A DNA stretch of 64,000 nucleotides from Tetmemena sp. SeJ-2015 (taxonomy: Eukaryota; Ciliophora; Spirotrichea; Sporadotrichida; Oxytrichidae): contig JAJKFJ010022743.1 of NCBI GenBank assembly GCA_027382625.1, positions 1-64,000 of the forward strand, read 5' to 3'. The position numbers and the translations under genes are program-made. Of the stretch, positions 23,848 to 35,425 are shown one piece after another. Numbering within the stretch: the first letter of the stretch is position 1; every line of letters begins with the position of its first letter. A model generated the notes under the pieces. That model was not told where the DNA came from. It searched no databases and worked only from the letters and a program-made list of their open reading frames with translations.

Positions 23848-26800
23848 TCATTTATTCTCCTATTTAAATTTTGAAGATAATACCCAAATAATTGCCCATT
23901 TTATAAAACTTAATTCAAACTAACTGTAATAATTTTTAATTAGCTCTAAATTTATAAACTAACAAACCTATAATGAAGAGTCTGGCGATTGATGGTTTTC
24001 TAGGTTTGAGTAAGATGAATCGTTATTATTTTTGCTATTACTCTGCTGTTATTACTTCTTGACAGCAGATATGTTATGTGAGAAACTATAGCCAGTTGGG
24101 TTTTAAGAATCACTGCCCTTTCTAAAGCTACTACTTGATGCTACTCCTCCATTTTCGCTTTCGTAAATTGAAAATTCCACAACATTTTAAGAAGGGTTTA
24201 TCCTTCTTAAAATAAAATAGTTGAATTGATTCATTCAAAATATTTCTGGTCATCTGCAAAGATGGATTCTAAAAATACCCAGTTTAACCAATTTAGGTTG
24301 CAAACTCCTCTGGGAAATAAGATGTCCCTAGCTTAGACGGATTATAATTTTGCAAGAGTTCCTCTGGAGGCACCTAGTAATTCTCGTAGCCTGTAGGGTT
24401 CTATTTCGTTATCATATTTACTATGGACTTAGATTTTTACTCTATCAGCTGCTCGAGCTTGTCATTGAAATCGTTTTACAGAGAGAGAAGACTTTCTGGT
24501 CGAGAGAGACCAACTGATACTTAAATAAGTGTTTTAATTTCAACTTAAACTTTCTAAACCTTCTTAAAGCGTGCGCTTCCACCTCCAATCATATAGTTCT
24601 CGTTATCAGCACCTCCTTCAATAAGGTTTCCTTCTTCATCGAACTGAAGCCCAAGCCCCATCAACCCTTCTTGTCCATAGCTTTCATCACCCAGTCTAAT
24701 GCTGTTGCCCACACCTATTCCGTCTCCTTCAAATTTAAATCCATTAAGTTCAACTATCTTCTTTCTGAGTACTGCATTTTGCTTCTTGATTTTGTCAAGT
24801 TCCTTCTTAGTCCTTTCAAATTAAGTCATCTCGTTTATGATTTCATCTCTGACTGTTTGGGCATCTTCAAAAAGCTCTACCACCTTTTACTGTTCCTCTT
24901 TTAGCTGATCTTGAAGAATCTTCACCTCTCTCATGAGCACTGCATTATCTTCTATCAGTTTCTTATGCTCTATCTATTTAAAACTCTCTCATCCTTTAAT
25001 AGACGATGAGGAAAATGCTATTGCCTGATGAATTACTCACTCTGAGACCCTTTGAGCTAACTTCGTAGATTTTCAATCTCCCCTTCGTACTTAGTTTAGA
25101 GTTCCTTAGTCTTTTGTGCCTAATAGGATAGATCTTATTCCAAGAATTGGCATCTTAGAGTGACCTCCTTCAACTCTTCCCTCATCCGTTTCGTTTCCTC
25201 TTGAGTTGAGAGAGTCTTTTGCTACTGATCGTACAATTAAGTTAAGGACTCATTAAGTCTGCCTGTACCTTAGAGAGATGAAAGAGCCGTGCTAGTTCCT
25301 ATCATAGGAGCACCTCCTGTTAAGGTTCCACCGCTCCTATCCAACTACTTTAAGAAATGCTGCTGAAGGGATTTCTTCATACTCTCTGCACCTGGATTAG
25401 TTGCGCTGTGCTACTGAGATAGAATGGTTAGGTTTTGAATTTGAGTTTAGAGAGTAAGAATCTACTTTTAGTAGTCACTCAAGCTCTTTTCATAGTCTTG
25501 CTCTTTTTATTTCATTAGACCGAGATGGATCTACTTTAAAGTTCTTGATAATAGTTCCTCTGTCAGCAGATGCTGGTACATTTCCAAGGATATGCTATTC
25601 CCAAGTTTCTATGTAAATAAATTTAGAATCTATTTCTTGCCTGGAGTGATGCTTGAGTTAGGACCTCCCTCTAATGAATTATCTTGCAAGGAGTTTCTAA
25701 TTTCCTGCATAATCAAATACTTAGCCTACTCAAGGATAAAAATAGCTTATGAGGGATGTTATAGTTCGGGTTTGGAATTTTAATATTTTCAGGAAAGTTG
25801 GAGTGATTTTAAACATTGATTGATATAACGAATTTATCCTGTGCCATTAAAAGTTCCTCAAAGTCTTCATATTCATTGCTTCTATGAGCTAATTATAAAC
25901 TATTTATAAAAAAGAACCTTGGCATCATATGAGGATGGTTTTTCCTATTTACTGTTGTGTCTAGTCGAGGGGAGTCCTCCTTCATTCTTGTTTTTAAGTG
26001 CTCCCTTTTTTGGCATTTGTGAATTTTGATTCTTTGTTGAAAAGGGCTATTTGAGTGGATCTCTTTCAGAGTCATGATCAAGCTAACTTTTATGAAAAGT
26101 AGACTTGGAAGGATTCTTACTCTGCTCAAAAGAAGGATCCTCCTCTAAGATTGTGTCATTACTGTTGAGATCTCCACCGAGCAGTTATCTCTTCCCAGAT
26201 TTGCCCCTTATATTGCCTCTTGCACTTTCATTACCTCCTGTATTTCCATTTGTGCTCTCGTTGCTGCTCATCGATGCAAAAGGATTGAAAGTCATTTTCA
26301 CATTGCCAGTGCCATTTTAATTTTTATTTGGCTTCTGTTTCTCACTATCACTAATCGTAACCATCATTAACTTAAAAAATAATTAAATTGGAGGGGGAGG
26401 TCTTGAGACCATCGGAGGAGGAGTTTTATTTTGCGTAGTGGTTGATCTTGATTCTATCTATTGCTAGCCACTGTTATTGAAGCTTATTAAGGGAGGTGGA
26501 GGAGGAAGCTTTTACTTTTGCTGGTTTGAGTTGGCCTAGCTGTGCGTTGAAGCTTTCCTTGATCTACTATTTTTCTAATTCCGCTCTGAACCCTGCCAAA
26601 TCAAATCCTGGCTCCGCATCCGATTAATGGACTGAAGATGAAAAAACTTTTCAGCAAATAAAAGAGTGTTTGTGGTCTTGAAATTGTGAAGAGTTTTAAC
26701 TTTGCAAGTTTGAGTCTTGTTACTACTGGAGCTTCTTTTACTTGCGTTGTTACATCTTGAGTGAGTCGTTCTTTGCGGGTTCTCCTCCCAAGCGATTGAA

Positions 26801-27090
26801 AGTTCCACTCAGATTTGAATGTTGAAAAGAATTGCTGCTCTGAGAATCGCTGAACTCTTCAAAGTCTTGCTACTTTGTTTTCTAGTGATGGCTTGGGATG
26901 TGGTTCTTTAGATTCACGTCATTTCTTTTATTGCTTTGGCTCATGTAGTTTTTCTAATCATCTACGTCGCTTATTTTATCTTAAATGAAGTAAATTTGAA
27001 TTATATGTATACTCGTTATTAAATGTCATAGGGGACTGTGGATCTGAGATTTGAGGGCGCTTGATGCTGCTGCTGTTGGTACTTTAGCAT
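23848..27090 (-). CDS. Coiled-coil protein with proline-rich N-terminal region
   Basis: Not recognised. Putative start ATG 27090 (MLKYQQQQHQAPSNLRS), stop TGA at 23850-23848. The N-terminal region is Q/S-rich with two poly-proline stretches (QKLPPPPPLISFNNSG and NKTPPPMVSRPPPPIQ), followed by VKMTFNPFASMSSNESTNG. The central part starts near EDFEELLMAQDKFVISINVQ and becomes a long coiled coil (EMYQHLLTEELLSRTLKQIH, TQEETKRMREELKEVTLRCQ, LREV-type heptads to 24700). The tail contains GGGSARFKKVQKVQVEIKTL and GYENYQVPPEELLQNYNPSK. A 58-bp IES (24172-24229) interrupts the tail; removal gives RNILNESIYESENGGV. Several introns or IESs in the N-terminal half are placed only roughly. Confidence 0.55.
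24166..24229. other. IES, 58 bp, pointer AATTGA, with central hairpin
   Basis: Direct repeats AATTGA (TCAATT on the coding strand) lie at 24166-24171 and 24224-24229. Removal of the interior plus one copy restores the frame (ILNESI to YESENGG). Inside is a perfect 12-bp inverted repeat, ATTTTAAGAAGG (24184-24195) against CCTTCTTAAAAT (24202-24213), with a 6-bp loop. Confidence 0.65.
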
Positions 27091-27233
27091 AGCTAATAAG
27101 ATTTATTATAATTTATTGCGTAAAATCTAATCCCCCATAGAATCTGGTGGGATTTAATCACCCTTATTCCAGGCAATTATTTTATTTTTACAACAACAAA
27201 GAAGAATTTGTTTGTTCGATATCAAAATTAAAA

Positions 27234-30200
27234 ATGAGTTCTTAACTTCCAGATAATCAGCAGCCTGCCATCTAGCAATAACCGTAAATACTACCTCACT
27301 ATATGCAAACAAATATGTAGAACTAATTTATTTCTTTTTTAATACTATGCAGCAAAATAACTTAACTTTCTCGAACAACAACGACCACAAGCAGTATGTG
27401 TGGTCCCACGCCTATAGAGAGTGTGCCCTTTACAATTCTTCAGTGAAATCTCAAATAGATAGGGAGAACAAGATTTTCAACAGAGATTACACTCGTGAAC
27501 CTACCAAGAATTTCAACAACATTTTCAAAGGCCTGGATAATTCAGACCCATGGGACTATGACTCCCTCAAAGATTAAACTTTCAAGGATATATTTACCTC
27601 TGGGGCGCAGCCAGGTGGGACAGTGGGCTCTACTTCTAATTCCTTTATGGGAGGGAGGGCTGCACTTTCAGGGAGTGAAATTAAGTCGCTGAAGAAGAGC
27701 ATAAACTTCGTGAACTACACAAAGCAAGAGCAGAACATCATATCCCATCAAACTCACAACTAGATTTATAACCCTTACATATAAAACCTCTTCTAGTAAA
27801 CATGACTTTGTGCTTATATGAAAAAGCAATGTATATTAAGAGTTTATGAGGAGATGAAGCCTCCTCCATTCGATATGGCTACCAATATAAAGATGGCTAA
27901 AAAGAGACAAAAAGCCACTCTTGATAGACACAGTAAGAAATACATATTCAAGAATATAAGGACCTGCTCTGAATTTGCTAGATCTTAAAGAGAGAAAATT
28001 AATCAAACTCTAATAAACTATTTGTCTTTTATTATACTCTACTTAAAAAGAATGCTCATTTAAGCTAGACGTTAAACTTCTAAGAGCCTTCAAGCCTAGG
28101 CAATTCAACAATCAAGTCTAACGAATCTAAGCAGTTCAAATCTCTCCTCAACTAAAATTCTAAGCTCTCGAAGAACTTAAATAAATCTAATACATAATCA
28201 GAGTCTAAGAGTAAGACTTTACATCAAGGCAGGAAATCTCATTATTTAATCCATTATACTTTACTGAGTTTTTCCTTCATTAAAGCAGCAACAGTTCTAT
28301 AGAAACTTAAAAGAACTATTTCATTTTCAGCAACGATCACAAAATTAAGCAGAGTGATCTCCAATAGCCAAGGAAATAACAAATTAAAAAGGCAGTTACT
28401 CCCTCTTAGAGTAGTTAAACCAATTTAAATAGGTCCCTTGATCGCGATAAAAGAAAGGCAAAAGCAAGTAATGATTATTAAAATAAGCTCGAACTAAATG
28501 AAAAAGATTTTAGAAGTTTCAAACCCAACATAGAAAGAGAAATAAGCAACTAATCACAATAAGTGACGCCAGCTGCTGCAGACACCACAACTGCTCTTCG
28601 AAGTAGAAGACTTTAAATAATTAGAAACAGGACAAAGCAGAACCAGACATCAGTAAATTCCACTTCTGCAAAGGACTAGCACAGGATAGTTAATGATAAT
28701 AATGCTTCGAATTTATCTTCAATAAGAAAGGATTAAGAGTCCAAGAGAGATAATTTAATAGGAAGAGCTCTCTAAAACAAGCAAGGAAATGATTACTAAT
28801 CAAGTCTGGAAAAATAGCTAAACAGTATTAAGGATGTATTTAGCTTCAACTCTCTCAAGGAAAAGATATTTTAGAACTAGGAACCTGCACTAGCCAAAGT
28901 TTAACTAAAAAGGAAACTTCTTAATGAATCCTCTTCGTTGGAGAGACCAATGACCGCAGAATAAAAGCTTGGTAGTTCTATCAATAAGTTCAATAGCAAG
29001 GAAAGAAAGATGCAGCAATTTAATGAAGAAACTAAAAATTTAGAGTAGAGCAAAATCCTTCTCAAAAGAAGAGTTTAAAGTTCAATTGGAACGAGAAGAC
29101 CATTATGAATTGAATAAAATGACTATGACAGTAGCGATGAAAAGCAAAACTAACCGGACTTCAGAATAAGACAGACACCTGTCAAATACAAGAGGCCATA
29201 GATGTAAACTATTTAAACTGATATTAATAGCAAAGGACTAAGAATTTCTGATGTCCTTTCTAATAGATCCAAAGAATCAAATAGAGATAATCAGGATTTA
29301 ACAACCTTGCTTGGTGATTCAATTTTTACTTATCTATATAAAGATTAAGTCGGGACTAAACCTTAGAGAGCGCTCTCGTAGATAGATCAAATGAAAAAGA
29401 GATCTCTATCTTCATATTGCAAAAGGAGACCTGGAGTAACTTCTGCAATGAATGCTTAGAATTTAAAAGACTTCAATTAACCTTTAATATCCAATAAAGT
29501 AGATGATTATAATGAAGGAAGTCATGAATTGGGACATGGAAGAACTCATTCAAATTTATTGAACATAAACAAGCAGATTCAAAGAGAGATTAAATTAAGA
29601 AGCAGATCAAAGAATGAACAACGAATGCACTAGACTTTGTAAAATCCAACTAAAGCATCCATGATTGAAATTATAACTGAAAAGGCGAAAGAAAATGGAG
29701 ATTTAAAAGCTAAATAAAGACTCATGAACTTGCAGAGATTCCTTGAGTAAAATGGTAAAAGAGAAAGCGTTTTGAGAGAGGATTATAGCCAAAGCGTTTA
29801 GTAGAAAGATATGGCAATGAGTTATGCCCTTGACTTCTTAGATAAAATGGCTAAGCTCAATAATCTTAATCTAGATCATAAATAAAATTATTTTAGATGA
29901 CTTATAGAAAAATATTGATGAATAAAACAACCAGAAAAAAATAGTGATGGAGCATAGAAGAAGGGATTAAAATTATAAGTAATCTTAAAGTAAAGAAGGA
30001 CTTTTGCTGGACCAGTATTTATGGAATTCAGATATTCCTTAACAAAAGAATTAAAAGTATTCGAATAAATTCAATACTCTCAAACTCAAAACATCGAAGT
30101 TTGCAGCACCCTCAAATTTATTTGATCTAGGAGAAGTAGACGATCCTCAGAATTCAGAGTACTAAAATAAGTTATTTCTGAGAGAACATGAGCAACTCAT

Positions 30201-30463
30201 TGATAAAGTACTTTTCAAAAATGGCGGCAATTAAAGCATGCTTATTCATGATTAGTATACTCTTCATTAAAACATATGTGATTATTTAATTTAATGGAAT
30301 AATTATTTAAGGTAGTGATGATGCCTTAATGGAGGAAAATATGATCCGAAAATTTAACTTAGTCGAAGAATAGCTTGATCAAGAAAGGGTAAAGAGGAGG
30401 GAACTTGAGTCAGCCTTAGCAAGACTAAGCGTAAAGATTAAAAATATTAATAAGTTAAATTGA
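27234..30463 (+). CDS. Unrecognised Q/S-rich basic protein with conserved-looking N-terminus
   Basis: Not recognised. Start ATG 27234 (MSSQLPDNQQPAIQQQPQIL), a short GT-AG intron (about 27318-27354), then a compact block QYVWSHAYRECALYNSSVKS and KIFNRDYTREPTKNFNNIFK. A second intron (about 27797-27842) joins NLFQ to VYEEMKPPPFDMATNIKMAK. The next 700 residues are basic and rich in S, Q, N and K, with blocks such as KRRPGVTSAMNAQNLKDFNQ and ASMIEIITEKAKENGDLKAK. The C-terminus is helical (IRKFNLVEEQLDQERVKRRE) and ends at TGA 30461. Frame changes near 28020-28290 and 29900-29960 imply IESs not placed exactly. The composition suggests a cytoskeletal or basal-body scaffold, but that is a guess. 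Confidence 0.55.
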
Positions 30464-30553
30464 AACAATATATATTGATGATAACTAAAATTTTTCTATT
30501 TAATGATTTAATTAAAAGAGTTGCCAAATAAGAATTAATTTTTGTAAATTTTT

Positions 30554-33500
30554 ATGATTCAGCTTATACTTAAGTAACCCAGATATCTTGTGTTGAGAAA
30601 ATTTTACAATACAGTGTTTGATCCTTGCCATTAGAAGAGAAGACTAGAACTTTAAGGGATGTATTTGAAGTATGATTTCAAAGATAGTGGAGGGAACACT
30701 CCATTGCACGTGGCCGCTTAGTATGGAAAAGATGCATGCGTCTATCTTTATAAAGTTTTGTTGATTCTATCTAACTATTTTGATTGTCTCATTCCTCATA
30801 GATAATGAGTATTGCTCTTAAAATTTGAGAAACTAAGAGGGATGGATGGCAAGAGATCTTAATAAGAAAATTTCTAAGCATATTGTATTTAATACATATC
30901 TGCAGCAGCATTCTAAAGTGTCTATTGCTTTTGAGAAGTATTTAAGGAAAAAGGAAAGAGCAATCCTCCAGATCAAATCTGAACTCAATCAAGGCTTTGA
31001 TTCTTAACCTAGAAGCCCTAATACATCTATTCATATGTTTAAGAGTATCTGCACCTAACTCACCTTAAAGAAGAAAGGATACTCAGGGTGGAATAGAAAG
31101 ACTTAAGACTTTCAGTCAAGATGAACCAGAGTTCAATATGTCTTTTAACTTTTATGTCTAAAGTGATCTCTCATTTCATTTAGAACCCTTAAACTGGACC
31201 AGCCTATGAAAAGATTAAACTCGAGAACGAGCTCATTCTTTGCAAAAAGCATCTGCCAACCATCCCACCTGTTGCTTTAAAAGTGAGTGTTGAGAAGCAA
31301 TTCAGCAAGGACATCATAAATGGAATGGTAGATGTTCTGAAGAACTAAGGATTTTAGGTGTCAATGTTTCAGTCAGTGGTAGAAACTCACTATTATGTAA
31401 CTCTTAAGCTTAAGCAAGAAAAGTATGAAGAGGAGGCCAAGAAAATGAAGCTAAAAGTCAAACTTTGCGATGTTGATTCTAAGCAGCCTTTTGAACCAAA
31501 TCAGAAGATTAAGTATGAGCCTTTCAGATCTAAAGACTAGCAAAAGATTATTGTATCCATGCTCAAGAATATAATCAGTCCGGACTCACTCAAGGATTAG
31601 GGAATACTCTTGCAAATATTACCCATGCATGATTTCTCCGGCATTCATGAAATCAGAGAAAGGTGGTAAAGAAACCATAGATACTTCCCTCAGCCTATTT
31701 TCATCATGAAGCAATTTTATAGACAAGGAGCGAAGTAAATTCATTATAATTAAGCCTAATGAGTTTACTATATGTCTTAAATTTATGACTATAATGAACT
31801 CTCCTCAATAAAGAACTACTTTGGAGAAAGTACTGGATTTTATTATGCATGGATGTCATTTTATACCAGTTGGATCTTGATCCCTGCAGGTTTAGGATTT
31901 GCTTTGACTGTTTATTAAATCCTCTTCAAAGTTGACAATATATTCACTAGTTTATATTCACTTTGCGTTTGTCTGTGGGTAACCTTCTTCCTTGAGCTTT
32001 GGAGAAGAAAATCATCAGAAATTGCACTTAAATGGGGCATTTTAGAGGAGAGCGCAGAGTAGGAGAAGGGTATGTTCTTTTGTAATTATAATTCTTTCTT
32101 TAGAGGTTCGACCTGAATTCAATGGAGATGAGAACTATTCCAATATCAACTTCAAAGTGTCCAAGAAAAATGTGACTACTAAGCTTTATCTCTATCTGGC
32201 CCTTTCTATACCCATCTTTGTGATTTTGATAGGAATTTGCGTGGGTGTGTATTTCGCAACTCGACAGCTAAAGAACACTTAACTGACAGGAGATTCTAGC
32301 CTTGATTCTTTTATCTAAACGGCAGCAGGAATAATAAATGGAGTGGCCATCGCTATAGTGAATTTCATTTACTAGAAGTTGGCTGTGATTTTCATGCGAT
32401 TAGAGAACCACAAGTTCCAAGACACCTACGCTAAATCCTTCATCTTTAAGCTTTTTGCCTTCAAATTCATTAACACCAACATCTCGCTATTCTACACAGC
32501 CTTTATAGATCAAAACTTTGACTCACTCTATTACCTTATTGTAGGTATGGCTATTTAAAAAGCTGTGCAGATCTTCTTCTTAAAGTAAGACTAAAATTAC
32601 TTTGCTATTGCTTTTTGTAGAATAATTAAGAAGTATATTTTATTCTGGTACTTCAAGAGGAGATATTTTAAGAGAGCTCAAAAGAAGGCTTAGGACCAGG
32701 CAGCCAAACATTAATCTTTTATGTAGAAACTTAGTAATCATCAAGAAGACATAGCTATAAAAGAGACTCTTGAAAGTGACTTGAAAAAATTCAAAGAAAT
32801 TTATGTCTAAAGTTATTCATAAGTTTGTATTGGATTCTAAAAGTTATTCAAGTTTACAGGGACTTATTCTAAAGATCTCAGAATGATAAAAGAGAGATGG
32901 AGAGTGTTTTCTACAGACTCGTGTTTAATGTAGACTAAGAAAGAAGTTTAGGCAAAGAATTAGTTCTAACCGACTACGTGGAGATCAACTCCCTCATGAC
33001 TGAAATGTATGAAATAGATTCCATCAATGAATTTGTTTTAAATAGTTTAAATTTCATCAACGAGTAGTCAGAAGTGTTCATTATGTTTGGGTTAGCTACA
33101 CTTTATGCTTGTGCATGCCCAATAGTAGCATTCATCGTAATGATCCACAACTTAATTGACATCAATTTTGACCTTTGGACAAGATATACTTGCATTCGCA
33201 GACCTGTTGCAACTACCCAAACCAATATCTATATAGATATATAAGAGTATTTTTATCGGTCCTTGGTTAAAGCTAGTGGAGTTCATGGCTATCTTTGCCG
33301 TCATCACAAACTAAATTATGTGTAATTTTCTTTATAAACTGCCTTTTGCTTTACTTTTCCTCTCCAACCTTAAAGATCTGGCTTGAAGAAACTTTTGGAG
33401 TGACTACAGAGGTGCTGATGCTTTGGATTCTAGTCTTCTTAGAGCATATCATTCTATTCGTAAAGATTAAATGAAATATAAAGATCTGTGGGCAGGTGTT

Positions 33501-35277
33501 GATCCCTGACAAGCCAGTTTGGGTGGCAAAGAGTCAGACTAGGGTGAATTCAGAAGTTGAGCAGATAAAGATCGAAGAGACAGAGAGAGACGAAAATATG
33601 ATGATCACAAAACTCAAAGACATAATAAATACACTCATCACCAAGTATAAGCACGTCCTAGATAACGTGAAGTAGTGGAGTGAAGAAGAAGCAGGCAAAC
33701 ACAGAGATAGAGGCCAAAGAGACTAACAAATTATCCAAAAGGCTTAGAAAAGAAAACGAACGCCTCCAAGGTGTCGCAACTCTCAAACAAAGGCATACAT
33801 TCTTTAATTCCTATTAAGATTGTTAACAAATTGAAGAGGAGAGAGATCAGTAGAGACTTAAGCAGGAGAAATTGGGCTTGGTAGACTTCCTGGACATTTA
33901 TCCCTCAGAGTGGTTTGGAAACGAAAGGAGAGCGGAACTTGAGAAGAGGCTCAATCAAAACTTATCTAGAAAGCTAATGTGCTTGACTTTCAACCGCTTG
34001 GAGAAGGAGATCTTGCAAAGGAGAATCAGCAAATTGTATATGACTAAGAAGAGCACTCAAATTAATTGTGCTTAATGCAATTCAGCCTTAGCTACTATAG
34101 AGTGCTTGAATTGTCAAGATCACTTCTGCTAACTCTGCTCAAATGATATGCATCATCCTTCCAACTAAGTACTGGCTATGCACTCTGTTGTTCCTTTACC
34201 AACTGTAGGGGCAGAGACTCAAACCAAGCCATCTTTTAGCTTAACTTCTCCAATCTATTAAGGTTCTTAACTTTAATTTTAAAGGTCTGAAGCTTCACTA
34301 ACTTAAATATTGCTAAACCTATTTCTTTCCGGCCCTAGTGGAAGAAATTTGAGTACTTTAACTTCGCTCTCGACCCTGCCAACGATCTTTACTTCCAGAT
34401 TTAAAGGCAATATATCTACTTACGTTAGTAGTATATTGAGACTAATTTCCTAGACTAGAATGATAAAATAGACTTCTAAGGTCTATTCGTAGACAGATAA
34501 TATGAACTCCTCCTCGATCATCAGGCCAAGCGACTAAGAGATAGAGACATAAAACGAGGATTCGGTCCAGACACAGTTATCCAGTCTCAAGGAGAAAGAT
34601 TCAATGATGAGGAGCATTTCAAACTCAATTGAGAAATCATTCATGAATCTTGATTTCTTATTTCTACTTGAATAGAATAGCTTTCTTCCTTTTTAAGATA
34701 AAAGGAGACAGTCTTACTTTCGCAAATTTTGTCTTAAGGTTAAGTCTTCTCTAATATGGAACTTATGAGCGACGACTAACTCTGTGGCTCTCCTTAATGG
34801 ACGAAATAGGGGAGGAGTTTATCTCGAAGCAGCAGTTTGAATAGTTCTTGCATCAGCTTTATATTCAAGACATCACTAATTAGCTGTCCATAATATCAAT
34901 CGTGAATATGGTGTTCACTCCTGATGCTGTGCAGGTTTTGGAGGAGAAGAAGCTTCCAGACAAGAAGCAGCAGCCTTCTTTAGAAGATGGGAAGTAAAAG
35001 CCCAAAAACGATCCAAGAAGCGAATTGGAACTAATGGGGTCCTATAAAGGAACTAGCGGATTGAACAACAGCAAAATGATCTCAACTATTAATCTCTCAG
35101 CTTAGAAATAGGTCATGACAGTTATTAAAATGGTTAAATGATTCTATTGTTAATTTCTAAACTTGAAATTTAAGTGATAACAAGCTAATTCAAAAGTTAA
35201 GAGAAGAAGGTTCACCGAGGGACTTCATGGAGTGTGTCCTCCAGTATAATGTTAAAGAAGTGAGAGAAAAGTTATGA
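30554..35277 (+). CDS. Anoctamin (TMEM16) with N-terminal ankyrin motif and C-terminal B-box region
   Basis: TMEM16 proteins are ten-helix membrane proteins acting as Ca2+-activated chloride channels or lipid scramblases. Start ATG 30554. The N-terminus carries an ankyrin motif (GGNTPLHVAAQYGKDACVY). The anoctamin core begins near 31180. Membrane segments include YFGESTGFYYAWMSFYTSWI followed by LIPAGLGFALTVYQ, LYLALSIPIFVILIGICVG, SEVFIMFGLATLYACACPIV followed by AFIVMI, and LKLVEFMAIFAVITNQIM. RRPVATTQTNIG and the preceding MIHNLIDI-type block are family hallmarks. IESs at 33230-33257 and 33673-33685 are removed to keep this order. After a coiled coil (IEAKETNKLSKRLRKENERL) comes a zinc-binding B-box-like stretch CAQCNSALATIECLNCQDHF CQLCSNDMH (about 34070-34150), then EEFISKQQFEQFLHQLYIQD and TGA at 35275. 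One gene is favoured because the frame is continuous through the 13-bp IES; two genes remain possible. Confidence 0.75.
33226..33257. other. IES, 28 bp, pointer TATC
   Basis: Direct repeats TATC lie at 33226-33229 and 33254-33257. Removing the AT-rich interior with one copy joins TTQTNI to GPWLKLVEFMAIF, the order expected in anoctamins. Reading through instead destroys the frame. Confidence 0.75.
33667..33685. other. Very short IES, 13 bp, pointer GTGAAG
   Basis: Direct repeats GTGAAG lie at 33667-33672 and 33680-33685 with 7 bp between them. Removing 13 bp joins HVLDNVK to KKQANTEIEAKETNK in one frame, linking the anoctamin part to the coiled-coil/B-box part. Without the deletion the frames do not meet. 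Confidence 0.6.
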
Positions 35278-35425
35278 TCACAATTTCTTAACATTTTGAC
35301 TTATAAATTTTCACTAGATAACATGATATCTTATTTCATGCTTCTAAGGATGTACTTTTCTTAAAGATTAATAAAACTATCGCAAATCAGATATCACTCC
35401 ATCAACTCTTAAGTTACTTATCTGC

